DNA from: Paenibacillus agricola
Lineage (GTDB): Bacteria > Bacillota > Bacilli > Paenibacillales > NBRC-103111
DNA length: 64,000 nucleotides
Direction of reading: 5' to 3'
Assembly (NCBI RefSeq): GCF_011440305.1
Contig: NZ_JAAOIW010000007.1
Location: 320,076 to 384,075, forward strand
Shown here: one piece after another, positions 46,144 through 53,452 of the stretch
Numbering within the stretch: the first letter of the stretch is position 1
Layout: each line of letters starts with the position of its first letter
Notes under the pieces: generated by a model
Told to the model about the DNA's origin: nothing
Database searches by the model: none
The model's input: only the letters and a program-made list of their open reading frames with translations
Position numbers and translations under genes: made by a program

Positions 46144-46163
46144 TGAGAATGATTATCCTTCTC
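46144..46163. promoter_or_regulatory. Fur-box-like operator
   Basis: TGAGAATGATTATCCTTCTC A: the first 15 bases match the Bacillus Fur 7-1-7 consensus TGATAATNATTATCA at 13 positions, and TGAGAA/TTCTCA is a perfect outer inverted repeat. It lies just upstream of the -35 of the mini-CDGSH gene. Confidence 0.65.
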
Positions 46164-46187
46164 AGTTAGTTACTTTTTATAATAAGC

Positions 46188-46216
46188 TTTACTTTAGTAA
46201 GTATATAGACTATAAT
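46188..46216 (+). promoter_or_regulatory. Promoter of the mini-CDGSH gene
   Basis: -35 TTTACT (46188-46193), 17-bp spacer, -10 TATAAT (46211-46216); the start codon is 39 bp further on. Confidence 0.65.
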
Positions 46217-46254
46217 CTTTTTATAGATACTTACACAGCAGGGAGGTTAGCAAA

Positions 46255-46335
46255 ATGGGCAAATGCGCATGTGGTAACACACAAAACACCGAAGGTAACT
46301 GCGATGGTTCGCACGCAAAGAAAGATGCTAAGTAA
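46255..46335 (+). CDS. 26-residue CDGSH-like iron-sulfur mini-protein
   Basis: The frame MGKCACGNTQNTEGNCDGSH AKKDAK has GGGAGG 10 bases before its ATG, a good promoter and a strong terminator, so it is very likely expressed. C-x-C ... CDGSH (Cys4, Cys6, Cys16, His20) matches the 3Cys-1His ligand pattern of CDGSH [2Fe-2S] proteins, with one extra residue between the second and third Cys and no Pro before the third. It contains little beyond the cluster-binding loop. A Fur-like operator upstream suggests iron control. Function unknown. Confidence 0.8.
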   Translation: MGKCACGNTQNTEGNCDGSHAKKDAK

Positions 46336-46352
46336 TCGATAACAACTGGTTC

Positions 46353-46395
46353 ATAGAAAAAGGCCGCGATCCTCGTGATCGCGGCCTTTTTCTAT
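46353..46395. terminator. Terminator of the mini-CDGSH gene
   Basis: A 19-bp perfect stem ATAGAAAAAGGCCGCGATC / GATCGCGGCCTTTTTCTAT with a 5-nt loop, T-run on both strands. Confidence 0.92.
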
Positions 46396-46537
46396 GACTT
46401 ACATCATCCAAGCTCCCAAACCTACACGGATCTGCCCGGAAGGGTCTGTAATTGAGCTTCATATTGGGTGAACGAGGCGTTGTGGATTGGAAATGGGGAT
46501 ATGTGCATAATACCTGGCTCCGGCTTTTTTCGGAGAT

Positions 46538-46585
46538 ATCCACATGTGGATATTCCGTTTCGCCCTATTCTTTCGGTTATCCACA
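46538..46585. other. DnaA-box cluster outside oriC (left)
   Basis: The 18-bp perfect palindrome ATATCCACATGTGGATAT (46538-46555) holds two opposed 8/9 DnaA boxes. A perfect TTATCCACA follows at 46577-46585. The rest of 46396-46734 shows no gene. Confidence 0.6.
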
Positions 46586-46734
46586 ACTATGTATAAACTA
46601 TTTCAAGGCAATTATACCTTAGTGATGGGTGACCCATCCGGGGGCGCAAAATGCATCGATGTGAAAATTAACATCCTATAACACTTGGGGACTTGATTAC
46701 ACGCGATCCTGGGCACGCGTTATTACACCCGTAA

Positions 46735-47058
46735 TTAGAACTGTTGAATCAAGTCTTCCATCTCTATTGCCTTAATATCTTCGACAGTAACCCACCGCCA
46801 TTCATCCGCAGCATCAGCGCTCGCATTTTCTCGGCAATCAACGAATCTCACACGCATCCCTAACGTATTTGTCTCATCGAATCCCGCAATATAACCGCGC
46901 GCTGTTTCGTTATGAACCGTTATCATTACCGGTAATATAGCCGCGCGTGCTGACCGCAACAATTCCATTATGTAAGTTTTATCGTCTTCCGTAAGATCAG
47001 GGCTTTTAATTAGCGCAAATTTTTTAGCGACGTACATTGCTTTATTCGGTTTCTTCAT
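46735..47058 (-). CDS. YolD-like protein
   Basis: 107 residues from MKKPNKAMYVAKKFALIKSP, AGGAGG 9 bases upstream. The YolD-like domain (PF08863) shows in LTEDDKTYIMELLRSARA and the beta-rich VMITVHNETARGYIAGFDET ... WVTVEDIKAIE. In Bacillus these proteins are usually encoded beside SOS-induced Y-family DNA polymerases (YqjW, UvrX). No polymerase gene is present here, so this is a solitary copy. A LexA-type operator overlaps the promoter start. Confidence 0.8.
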   Translation of the reverse strand: MKKPNKAMYVAKKFALIKSPDLTEDDKTYIMELLRSARAAILPVMITVHNETARGYIAGFDETNTLGMRVRFVDCRENASADAADEWRWVTVEDIKAIEMEDLIQQF

Positions 47059-47079
47059 AAATGTATACCTCCTACATAA

Positions 47080-47091
47080 GAACATTTGTTC
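47080..47091 (-). promoter_or_regulatory. LexA/DinR (SOS) operator of the yolD-like gene
   Basis: GAACATTTGTTC keeps the GAAC-N4-GTTC core of the Bacillus SOS box, although the flanking C and G are A and T. It lies directly downstream of a -10 TATAAT (about 47092-47098) with a TTGACT -35 about 18-19 bp further up. Confidence 0.65.
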
Positions 47092-47490
47092 TTATTATAA
47101 CCGATCTATATGCGTATTAGTCAAGTGTCTTCCTCATCCTTTCGTCCCATTCATGCAGATAGCGCTCCTAGCTAATTAAACGGATGATCAGCGCTTAGAC
47201 AATTAGACAAAGATCAGCTATATACCGATATAAGTCAGGGAGTGTTACAAGGCAACTTGTATCCTTTTCATCCTCGAATCTAGCCGCAGCAGCAGGTTAC
47301 GATACGTTGCGCACAGGCTCGAATGGAACATACTCTCGATAACTCTTCCGTTGATATATGGTTTATTAGGGTCAACCTCGTCCAATCCCATCCGCTAGCC
47401 AATAAAATATATGCATGCTCCCCTCCGGTATTCAAGCACTTAGACGGCATCGGTCTCCGTCCACATGTGCGTAAGCCCGGCAATTCAACG

Positions 47491-47499
47491 TTATCCACA
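47491..47499 (+). other. DnaA box outside oriC (right)
   Basis: Perfect TTATCCACA, in TTATCCACATGTGTATA, with a second partial box (TCCACATGTG) near 47460. The stretch 47100-47560 shows no gene I can support. Confidence 0.55.
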
Positions 47500-47560
47500 T
47501 GTGTATATCTTTTTCATTCCATCACTTTACTGTTGGATGACAAATACGTTTATTCACAAT

Positions 47561-47596
47561 AAAAAACCTCCTACGTAGATAAACGTAGAAGGTTAA
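47561..47596 (-). terminator. Terminator downstream of tRNA-Ser
   Basis: Minus strand AACCTTCTACGT / ACGTAGGAGGTT followed by TTTTATT, about 115 bp past the tRNA. Confidence 0.75.
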
Positions 47597-47709
47597 TGGT
47601 TCAGTTAGGCGTAATGAAATCATCTAGCGCCTAAACGTATGTATTTCGGTCAGCTATCGGTCACATACCGTACTGAGAACGCCGTAGTGGCGCGCTCTAG
47701 CGGTACTTA

Positions 47710-47797
47710 CGGAAAGAGTGGGAGTCGAACCCACGCACGCCTTGCGACGCCTAACTGATTTCGAGTCAGCCCCCTTGGACCACTTGGGTACCTTTCC
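47710..47797 (-). tRNA. tRNA-Ser(CGA)
   Basis: 88 nt on the minus strand. Acceptor GGAAAGG pairs with CTCTTTCC (discriminator G). D-arm, an anticodon loop CTCGAAA giving anticodon CGA (reads UCG), the long variable arm expected for serine, and T-loop GGTTCGACTC are all present. CCA is not encoded. Confidence 0.95.
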
Positions 47798-47887
47798 ATG
47801 TAAAATCGGACAAACATTATTCTATCACAGTCAATAGAGCAATTGCAAGCCCTGATTTTCACCATTTTTCCATACAGATGAAAGCAC

Positions 47888-48109
47888 TTAATTTTCAGTG
47901 TCTACAGGAGCCGCCAGCGGATTGGAACGCAGTACCTTTTTCAGTTTGCTTTCGAATTTGGCACGTGGAACAAGCACACTATGCTTACATCCCACGCATT
48001 TGATGCGTATATCCATGCCTAGCCGGATTACCTCCATCTCATTGCTTCCACAGGGATGGGGCTTTTTCATTTGCACAATATCCCCTAGTAGATACTGCTT
48101 CTTTTCCAC
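47888..48109 (-). CDS. DUF951 family protein (YyzM-like)
   Basis: 73 residues from a GTG after GGGGGAATAAAT. It has the DUF951 pattern: LGDIVQMKKPHPCGSNEMEV, then IRIKCVGCKHSVLVPRAKFE. The C...CxxC cysteines may bind zinc. Small conserved Bacillota protein of unknown role, next to the mechanosensitive channel as in relatives. Confidence 0.92.
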   Translation of the reverse strand: MEKKQYLLGDIVQMKKPHPCGSNEMEVIRLGMDIRIKCVGCKHSVLVPRAKFESKLKKVLRSNPLAAPVDTEN

Positions 48110-48111
48110 AT

Positions 48112-49005
48112 TTATTCCCCCCTTGAACTAGCCATTTCTAAACGGAACTTATCAAGCGCCTTTTTGACTTCTGCATTGATAGCTCGCGTTATTTGCACTT
48201 GCGTATTAGGCTTGCATTCCACACTGGCCCGTATGGTCATTTCCGTGGCTCCTAGTGCCTGGACGCCTAATACTTCAGGCTCCTTGACCATGTTTACGTT
48301 ATTTTCGTAATTTTTCATAACCGTCTCATGCAATATCTTTAATGCATCATCAATATTCATGTCATTGGGCACTGCAATATCCATGATAGCAATGGAATTA
48401 TGGACCGAGAAATTGGTTACCTGCAATATCGTTCCGTTCGGAATAATATGGACTTCTCCTGTTAGTGTACGGATAATAGTTACCCTAAGTCCAATTTCTT
48501 CAACAGTACCTTTATAGACGCCACTCTGGATGACGTCACCTACTGCAAATTGGTCTTCGAATATAATGAAGAAGCCTGTTATCACATCTTTCACTAAGCT
48601 TTGCGCACCAAAGCCTATCGCTAAACCGACCACACCAGCTCCTGCCAGCAGAGGCTCCAGCCTAATCCCGAATTGATTCAAAATCATAAGAATCATTATA
48701 AAGTTCACTACATACGAGGTTATATTCCCTAGCAGTTTCCCAATCGTCTTGGTACGCCTGCGGTCGAGGTTAAGCGGATTTCGCGCCCGTTCTATCATCA
48801 TATGTTCCAACGTTTTATTAGCTACCTTAACTATAAGTTTTGCTGCTATTAGAATAAAAACAACCTTGATAATAATAAAAATAAATCCCATCCATACAGC
48901 GGGGTTCACTATATAACGGATCAACTCATTGCTTAACTTCTCCCATGAATTGATAACCTCAGCAGCTGAAGTTTCTGCAACGAGTACTGATTGCCAATGC
49001 TTCAT
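48112..49005 (-). CDS. MscS-family mechanosensitive channel
   Basis: 297 residues. Three membrane helices (about 37-58, 90-112, 118-140), the last with GAGVVGLAIGFGAQSLVKDV, the Gly/Ala-rich pore-lining helix of MscS. Then the beta-domain (FFIIFEDQFAVGDVIQSGVY, NGTILQVTNFS) and an alpha/beta vestibule. It opens on membrane tension to release solutes in hypo-osmotic shock. Confidence 0.95.
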   Translation of the reverse strand: MKHWQSVLVAETSAAEVINSWEKLSNELIRYIVNPAVWMGFIFIIIKVVFILIAAKLIVKVANKTLEHMMIERARNPLNLDRRRTKTIGKLLGNITSYVVNFIMILMILNQFGIRLEPLLAGAGVVGLAIGFGAQSLVKDVITGFFIIFEDQFAVGDVIQSGVYKGTVEEIGLRVTIIRTLTGEVHIIPNGTILQVTNFSVHNSIAIMDIAVPNDMNIDDALKILHETVMKNYENNVNMVKEPEVLGVQALGATEMTIRASVECKPNTQVQITRAINAEVKKALDKFRLEMASSRGE

Positions 49006-49019
49006 AGCTTTTTCCCACC

Positions 49020-49259
49020 TTATACCTTAACATAATAGTCTTCTTCCTTCGCAAAAATACCTCGGATTTCCACACGTTCCTCCAGCACGATTTGTTTTAC
49101 TCGTTCGAGATCCTCCGAAGGAAACTCCAATGATAAAGCACATCCCGCTGTGATCTGCTTAGGTGTTGGACACATATCATTCTCAATATCTGCATATTCA
49201 AGCAACATCTCGGCACGTAGAGCTTGCTGTGTGGAATCGAAGGCTATCAATAACATCAT
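49020..49259 (-). CDS. DUF3343 putative Se/S carrier-like protein
   Basis: 79 residues: LLIAFDSTQQALRAEMLLEY, then DMCPTPKQITAGCALSLEF, which keeps the conserved G-C-x-L-S Cys of DUF3343 (PF11823). The family is thought to carry sulfur or selenium and is often encoded near a cysteine desulfurase of the kind found at 50.5 kb here. GGGAGG precedes the ATG. Confidence 0.85.
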   Translation of the reverse strand: MMLLIAFDSTQQALRAEMLLEYADIENDMCPTPKQITAGCALSLEFPSEDLERVKQIVLEERVEIRGIFAKEEDYYVKV

Positions 49260-49291
49260 CTCTGTACCTCCCCCATAATTTATGGAGTTAT

Positions 49292-49321
49292 GTATAAATT
49301 GCCATCGCCGACCGTATACTA
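49292..49321 (+). promoter_or_regulatory. Candidate sigma-F/sigma-G promoter of yyaC
   Basis: -35 GTATA (49292-49296), 16-bp spacer, -10 CGTATACTA (49313-49321) resembles forespore promoters (GYATA / CATAMTA), 40 bp before the start of a sporulation gene. Confidence 0.5.
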
Positions 49322-49360
49322 GTAAAAATTCGAATTCTTTCTAGATACGGAGGTTATTTT

Positions 49361-49975
49361 ATGAGATTACCTTTTCATAGAGAAGTCATGAGTCCACAAG
49401 TATTAGAAAATTTAAAGGTGCAACATTCCGAATATAATATTATCGATATTTTATCGGATAGGCTTTTATTGATTTTGAAACAAATCCCGTCCCAGCAGCC
49501 CATTATTATCGTTTGTGTAGGCACAGATCGGTCTACAGGGGATTCCTTAGGCCCGCTTGTTGGATCCTATTTGCAAAAGCATACCATAAACGGCATCCAT
49601 CTATATGGTACCTTAGACCAGCCCGTCCATGCTGTCAATTTAAAGGATACTTTAGATTCCATTGGACTGCTATATGACAATCCATTTATCATCGCCATTG
49701 ACGCTTGCTTAGGCCAGCTATCCAGTGTTGGTTGTATCCAAATTGGCAATGGTCCTGTGAAGCCTGGAGCAGGGGTGAATAAAGACCTCCCGCCCGTAGG
49801 CAACATGCATATAACAGGAATCGTCAACGTTGGTGGTTTTATGGAATATTTTGTCCTCCAAAACACACGCCTTAGCCTGGTCGTCAAGATGGCTGAGGTC
49901 ATCGCCCAAGCCTTCCAAGTAGCACTAAGCAGCTCTAACCGGTTCCCTACTTCTTTTGCCCAGATCGATGGATAG
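49361..49975 (+). CDS. yyaC: Sporulation protein YyaC (DUF1256, GPR-like)
   Basis: 204 residues with the YyaC core: PIIIVCVGTDRSTGDSLGPL, then HLYGTLDQPVHAVNL, FIIAIDACLG and KPGAGVNKDLPPVGNMHITG. It shares its fold with the germination protease GPR, which degrades spore SASPs, and is made in the forespore in Bacillus; its exact role is unclear. GGAGG precedes the ATG. Its 3' end overlaps the converging DUF4446 gene by 29 bp. Confidence 0.93.
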   Translation: MRLPFHREVMSPQVLENLKVQHSEYNIIDILSDRLLLILKQIPSQQPIIIVCVGTDRSTGDSLGPLVGSYLQKHTINGIHLYGTLDQPVHAVNLKDTLDSIGLLYDNPFIIAIDACLGQLSSVGCIQIGNGPVKPGAGVNKDLPPVGNMHITGIVNVGGFMEYFVLQNTRLSLVVKMAEVIAQAFQVALSSSNRFPTSFAQIDG

Positions 49976-50447
49976 CTTCCTTCTCCTCAGGTGACAGTGT
50001 ATAGGTGGATTGTCCCTTCTCCAACGGCTTCGCGAACACATAGGTTTCATCTCGATTATGAATGCCTGACAGTACCATGCCGTCCTGCTCATCATCTACC
50101 AATGCAATGGAAAAGCTCAAATCGTTGCCGCTCTCTGCAAACGCATTGTAGCGGTAGACGCCTAAGTTTGATTTCATTTTCTTCATTTGCAGTACAATAG
50201 CATTCATATTTTGCTGCATGTTTTTCGCTTCGCTTGTCAACGCCGCGTGTTTTTCCTGCAGGTCGATTAAGGCCTTCTCCACATCCAAGCTGGAATCTCC
50301 ATTGAGCATACTTGTATAGTTAGTTCGAAGCTTACTTAATTTATTCCATAATACGATAACCAGAATTAGAAATACAATAGTAATAATTGAAAACAAGATT
50401 AACAATACCCTTACATCCAGTAATAAAACCAGAATCTCCAAACCCAA
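49947..50447 (-). CDS. DUF4446 family protein
   Basis: 166 residues: one N-terminal TM helix (about 11-33, LLILFSIITIVFLILVIVLW), a coiled-coil segment (about 55-100) and the DUF4446 signature GVYRYNAFAESGNDLSFSIA, LVDDEQDGMVLSGIHNRDET, YTLSPEEKEAI at the C-terminus. Function unknown; it always lies near parB in Bacilli. Start is a TTG, either 50447 or 50441 (better RBS spacing). Confidence 0.9.
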   Translation of the reverse strand: MGLEILVLLLDVRVLLILFSIITIVFLILVIVLWNKLSKLRTNYTSMLNGDSSLDVEKALIDLQEKHAALTSEAKNMQQNMNAIVLQMKKMKSNLGVYRYNAFAESGNDLSFSIALVDDEQDGMVLSGIHNRDETYVFAKPLEKGQSTYTLSPEEKEAIHRSGQKK

Positions 50448-50464
50448 TTCCCCCTGCTTATTGC

Positions 50465-51622
50465 TTATGACTTCATATGTTTTGCAATTTCTTGTACAGC
50501 AGTGACCAGCCGCTCAAGCTCTTCATCTGTTGTAAAATATCCAATGCTTGCCCGCACTGCCCCTCGTTCCATCGTACCAGCCATTTCATGCGCTAAGGGT
50601 GTACAATGATAACCTGCACGAACCGCAATTTGAAAGGTCTGGTCAAGTATAAAAGCTATCTCCGAGGAATCGGTCTGATGGATCGTAAATGATACGATTG
50701 CTGTTTTATTTTGCCCTAAATCCGGTCCCAGTATATGCACGCCTTCAATTTCTGCGAGCGATGCCATCAAATATTGGGTTTGTGCCCATTCCTTGGCATG
50801 GATCTTGCCCACAGTTTTATTCAGCACAAATTTTACACCTTCACCCAACCCTGCAATGCCTACCGTGTTTTGTGTACCAGATTCATAGCGATCAGGTCGA
50901 ACCTTAGGCTGCTCGATCATTTCTGATTGGCTGCCTGTTCCTCCATACAATAAGGGAACCAATTCAATATCTGGATCTATATATAATCCGCCTGTTCCTT
51001 GTGGTCCCAGCAAGCTCTTGTGGCCAGGGAAGGCAAGCATATGGATCCCCATCTTCGTGACATCAATATCTACTGTCCCCGCCGTTTGGGCTGCATCAAC
51101 CAATAGCTTAATCCCCACACCCCTGCAAAGCTCACCTAATTCCGCAATCGGCAAAATATTACCTAGCAGGTTAGAGCTATGGCTGCAAACTAATAAGGCT
51201 GTCTTAGTATTTACAGCGGCTTTCACATCATCGAGGTTAAGCTCACCCTTGGCGTTTGTTTTTACATAACTGATTTGAATGCCTCTTGTTTGTTTTAAAT
51301 ATTCTAAAGGCCTTCGTACTGAATTATGTTCGATTGCTGTACAAATAACATGGTCTCCTTCTTTCAGGAAGCCCATAATAGCTTGGTTTAAAGCCATCGT
51401 CGTATTTAAAGAGAAGGAAATATCATTGGGGTTTTTGACTTTGAACAGCTTTCCCAATTGCTTACGGGTTTCGAATAAAACCCTGCTTGCTTTAACAGCC
51501 ATTTGATGGCTGCCTCTCCCAGGGTTGGCTCCATAGTGCAACATGCATTCCTGCATTGCCTCAAGCACGGCAGGCGGTTTAGGCCAAGATGATGCCGCAT
51601 GGTCTAAGTAAGCAACGTCCAA
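50465..51622 (-). CDS. Cysteine desulfurase-like aminotransferase class V
   Basis: 385 residues. PLP-dependent fold: AYLDHAASSWPKPPAVLEAM, HCIAIEHNS-type ICTAIEHNSVRRPLEYL, DAAQTAGTVDIDV, and PLP lysine in AFPGHKSLLGPQGTGG. The C-terminal RAGYHCTPLAH carries the catalytic Cys expected of desulfurases. It belongs with the subfamily often found with DUF3343 and selenium genes. I start at the TTG at 51622, nine bases after AAAGGAAGG; a GTG at 51631 lies inside that RBS. Confidence 0.92.
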   Translation of the reverse strand: MDVAYLDHAASSWPKPPAVLEAMQECMLHYGANPGRGSHQMAVKASRVLFETRKQLGKLFKVKNPNDISFSLNTTMALNQAIMGFLKEGDHVICTAIEHNSVRRPLEYLKQTRGIQISYVKTNAKGELNLDDVKAAVNTKTALLVCSHSSNLLGNILPIAELGELCRGVGIKLLVDAAQTAGTVDIDVTKMGIHMLAFPGHKSLLGPQGTGGLYIDPDIELVPLLYGGTGSQSEMIEQPKVRPDRYESGTQNTVGIAGLGEGVKFVLNKTVGKIHAKEWAQTQYLMASLAEIEGVHILGPDLGQNKTAIVSFTIHQTDSSEIAFILDQTFQIAVRAGYHCTPLAHEMAGTMERGAVRASIGYFTTDEELERLVTAVQEIAKHMKS

Positions 51623-51647
51623 TCTAATCACCCTTCCTTTACGAAAA

Positions 51648-51697
51648 GTAGCATACCTATTCGCCCCAAGTGAGAAGGCAATAATAAGGTATGCTAC
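51648..51697 (-). terminator. Hairpin between parB and the desulfurase gene
   Basis: GTAGCATACCT / AGGTATGCTAC, 11-bp perfect stem with a long loop, followed by TTTTCG on the minus strand. Confidence 0.6.
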
Positions 51698-51726
51698 CTA
51701 TTTTATCATGATTGATTTCCTACTAA

Positions 51727-51769
51727 AAGCAACCCCAGCAATAAGACATATCCTTATAGGTTGCCTTAA
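51727..51769 (-). terminator. Terminator of parA-parB
   Basis: Minus strand AAGGCAACC ... GGGTTGCTTTTAG, just past the parB stop; weaker stem than the next hairpin. Confidence 0.5.
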
Positions 51770-51785
51770 AGCATTCCCATGTAAA

Positions 51786-52640
51786 CTATGAAATTTTCCC
51801 TTGCAAAATTTGCAACAATCGATCTAGATCATCCTTGGAATAATACAACAACTCGATTTTACCTTTATTGTTATTATTCTTGATTTTAACCGTTGTTCGA
51901 TACATTTCCCTTAAATTCTCTTCTAGCTCATTAATATAAGGATCGCTCTTTTTCGATTTTGCTTTTGCCTTTGTACTTTCAGGCTTGTCTTCGAGCCTTT
52001 TTACTTCTTCTTCAAGTTCTCGCACACTCCATTGTTCCTTAATCGCTTTTTCAGCCAAAGTGCGTATAATTTTGGCATCCTTTAAGCCGATAATTGCTTT
52101 AGCATGCCCCATGGAAAGTGTTCCACGTGAAACATATTGTTTCACCTCTTCGGGCAATTGCAGCAACCGTAAAAAGTTAGCGATATGAGACCTGCTCTTC
52201 CCTACCTTCACGGACAGCTCTTCTTGGGTTAAAGAAAACTGGTCAATTAAGGCCTGATAAGCTATTGCGATTTCAAGAGCATTTAAATCCTCGCGCTGCA
52301 AATTTTCTATAAGGGCAATTTCCATAACCTGCTGATCGGTAAATTTCTTGATTACTGCTGAGATAGTAGCTAAACCACATACCTGTGAAGCCCTGAATCT
52401 GCGTTCCCCGGCGATGATTTCATAGCCCTTTAACACGCTTCTTACAATAATCGGTTGAATAACACCATGCTCTTTAATGGATGCGGCCAATTCCTTAATG
52501 GAATCATCGTTGAAATTTCTGCGCGGCTGATAAGGGCTTGGTCTAAGTTGAGATAATGGAATTTCCATAACTTTATCATCATCATTAATGCTTAGTGCAG
52601 GCAATAATGCATCTAAACCTTTTCCTAGACGTTTGCTCAA
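51786..52640 (-). CDS. parB: Chromosome partitioning protein ParB (Spo0J)
   Basis: 284 residues: MSKRLGKGLDALLPALSIND, the CTPase/ParB N-domain PLSQLRPSPYQPRRNF with IAGERRFRA, HTH (TQEELSVKVGKSRSHIANFL), GHAKAIIG and a C-terminal dimer domain. It binds parS, spreads as a CTP-gated clamp, loads SMC and stimulates ParA. The ATG overlaps the parA stop. A parS lies inside the gene. Confidence 0.97.
   Translation of the reverse strand: MSKRLGKGLDALLPALSINDDDKVMEIPLSQLRPSPYQPRRNFNDDSIKELAASIKEHGVIQPIIVRSVLKGYEIIAGERRFRASQVCGLATISAVIKKFTDQQVMEIALIENLQREDLNALEIAIAYQALIDQFSLTQEELSVKVGKSRSHIANFLRLLQLPEEVKQYVSRGTLSMGHAKAIIGLKDAKIIRTLAEKAIKEQWSVRELEEEVKRLEDKPESTKAKAKSKKSDPYINELEENLREMYRTTVKIKNNNNKGKIELLYYSKDDLDRLLQILQGKIS
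52119..52134. other. parS site inside parB
   Basis: TGTTCCACGTGAAACA matches the 16-bp parS consensus TGTTTCACGTGAAACA at 15 positions. B. subtilis also has a parS inside spo0J. Confidence 0.93.
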
Positions 52641-53395
52641 AGTCCAATCACTTCCTTCGCCAATTCCATATAAACTTCAGCACCTTTAGAGCGTGGATCA
52701 TAGGTTATAATCGATTGTCCATGACTTGGTGCTTCACTCAATCTAACATTACGTGGGATAATTGTCTTGTACACCTTTTGCTGGAAATATTTCTTAACTT
52801 CTTCAATAACCTGCATCCCTAGATTGGTTCTTGCATCAAACATCGTTAGCAAAACACCTTCAATTTGCAAGGTAGTATTCAAATGCTTTTGCACCAAACG
52901 AACGGTGTTAAGAAGCTGGCTTAAGCCTTCTAGCGCATAATACTCACATTGAATAGGAATAATGACGGAATCTGCCGCAGTTAATGAATTTACTGTGAGG
53001 ATGCCCAATGACGGCGGACAATCAATGAGAATATAATCATACAAATGCTTAACTAAATGCAAAGACTTTTTCAAACGCACTTCTCTTGATATCGTTGGAA
53101 CCAACTCAATTTCTGCTCCTGCCAATTGAATCGTAGCCGGCAAAATTTTGAGATTCGGAATATTCGTATCCACGATTGCATCCTTAGGATGTATATCATT
53201 GATAATAACATCGTATATACAATATACGACATCAGCCTTATTAATTCCAATACCGCTAGTCGTATTTCCTTGTGGATCGATATCAACAAGCAGCACTTTC
53301 TTTCCCAAAGAGGCTAATGAAGCACCTAGGTTAACGGATGTAGTTGTTTTACCCACTCCACCCTTTTGATTCGATATCGCTATAATCTTGGACAA
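52637..53395 (-). CDS. parA: Chromosome partitioning ATPase ParA (Soj)
   Basis: 252 residues with the deviant Walker A NQKGGVGKTTTSVNLGASL, Walker A-prime VLLVDIDPQGNTTSGIG and Walker B YILIDCPPSLGILTVNSL. In Bacillus Soj helps origin segregation and tunes DnaA activity. First gene of the parA-parB pair. Confidence 0.98.
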   Translation of the reverse strand: MSKIIAISNQKGGVGKTTTSVNLGASLASLGKKVLLVDIDPQGNTTSGIGINKADVVYCIYDVIINDIHPKDAIVDTNIPNLKILPATIQLAGAEIELVPTISREVRLKKSLHLVKHLYDYILIDCPPSLGILTVNSLTAADSVIIPIQCEYYALEGLSQLLNTVRLVQKHLNTTLQIEGVLLTMFDARTNLGMQVIEEVKKYFQQKVYKTIIPRNVRLSEAPSHGQSIITYDPRSKGAEVYMELAKEVIGL

Positions 53396-53452
53396 AATCT
53401 GTTCACCTCAATATCTAATAAGAACGTTTTACCTTTTATATAGGAATACCAG

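Noticed and set aside
46328-46543. 71-codon minus-strand frame
   Set aside because: It runs through a strong terminator and a DnaA-box palindrome with no RBS.
47280-47498. Frames on both strands between the yolD-like gene and tRNA-Ser
   Set aside because: They are mutually overlapping, lack RBS and family motifs, and contain a DnaA box.
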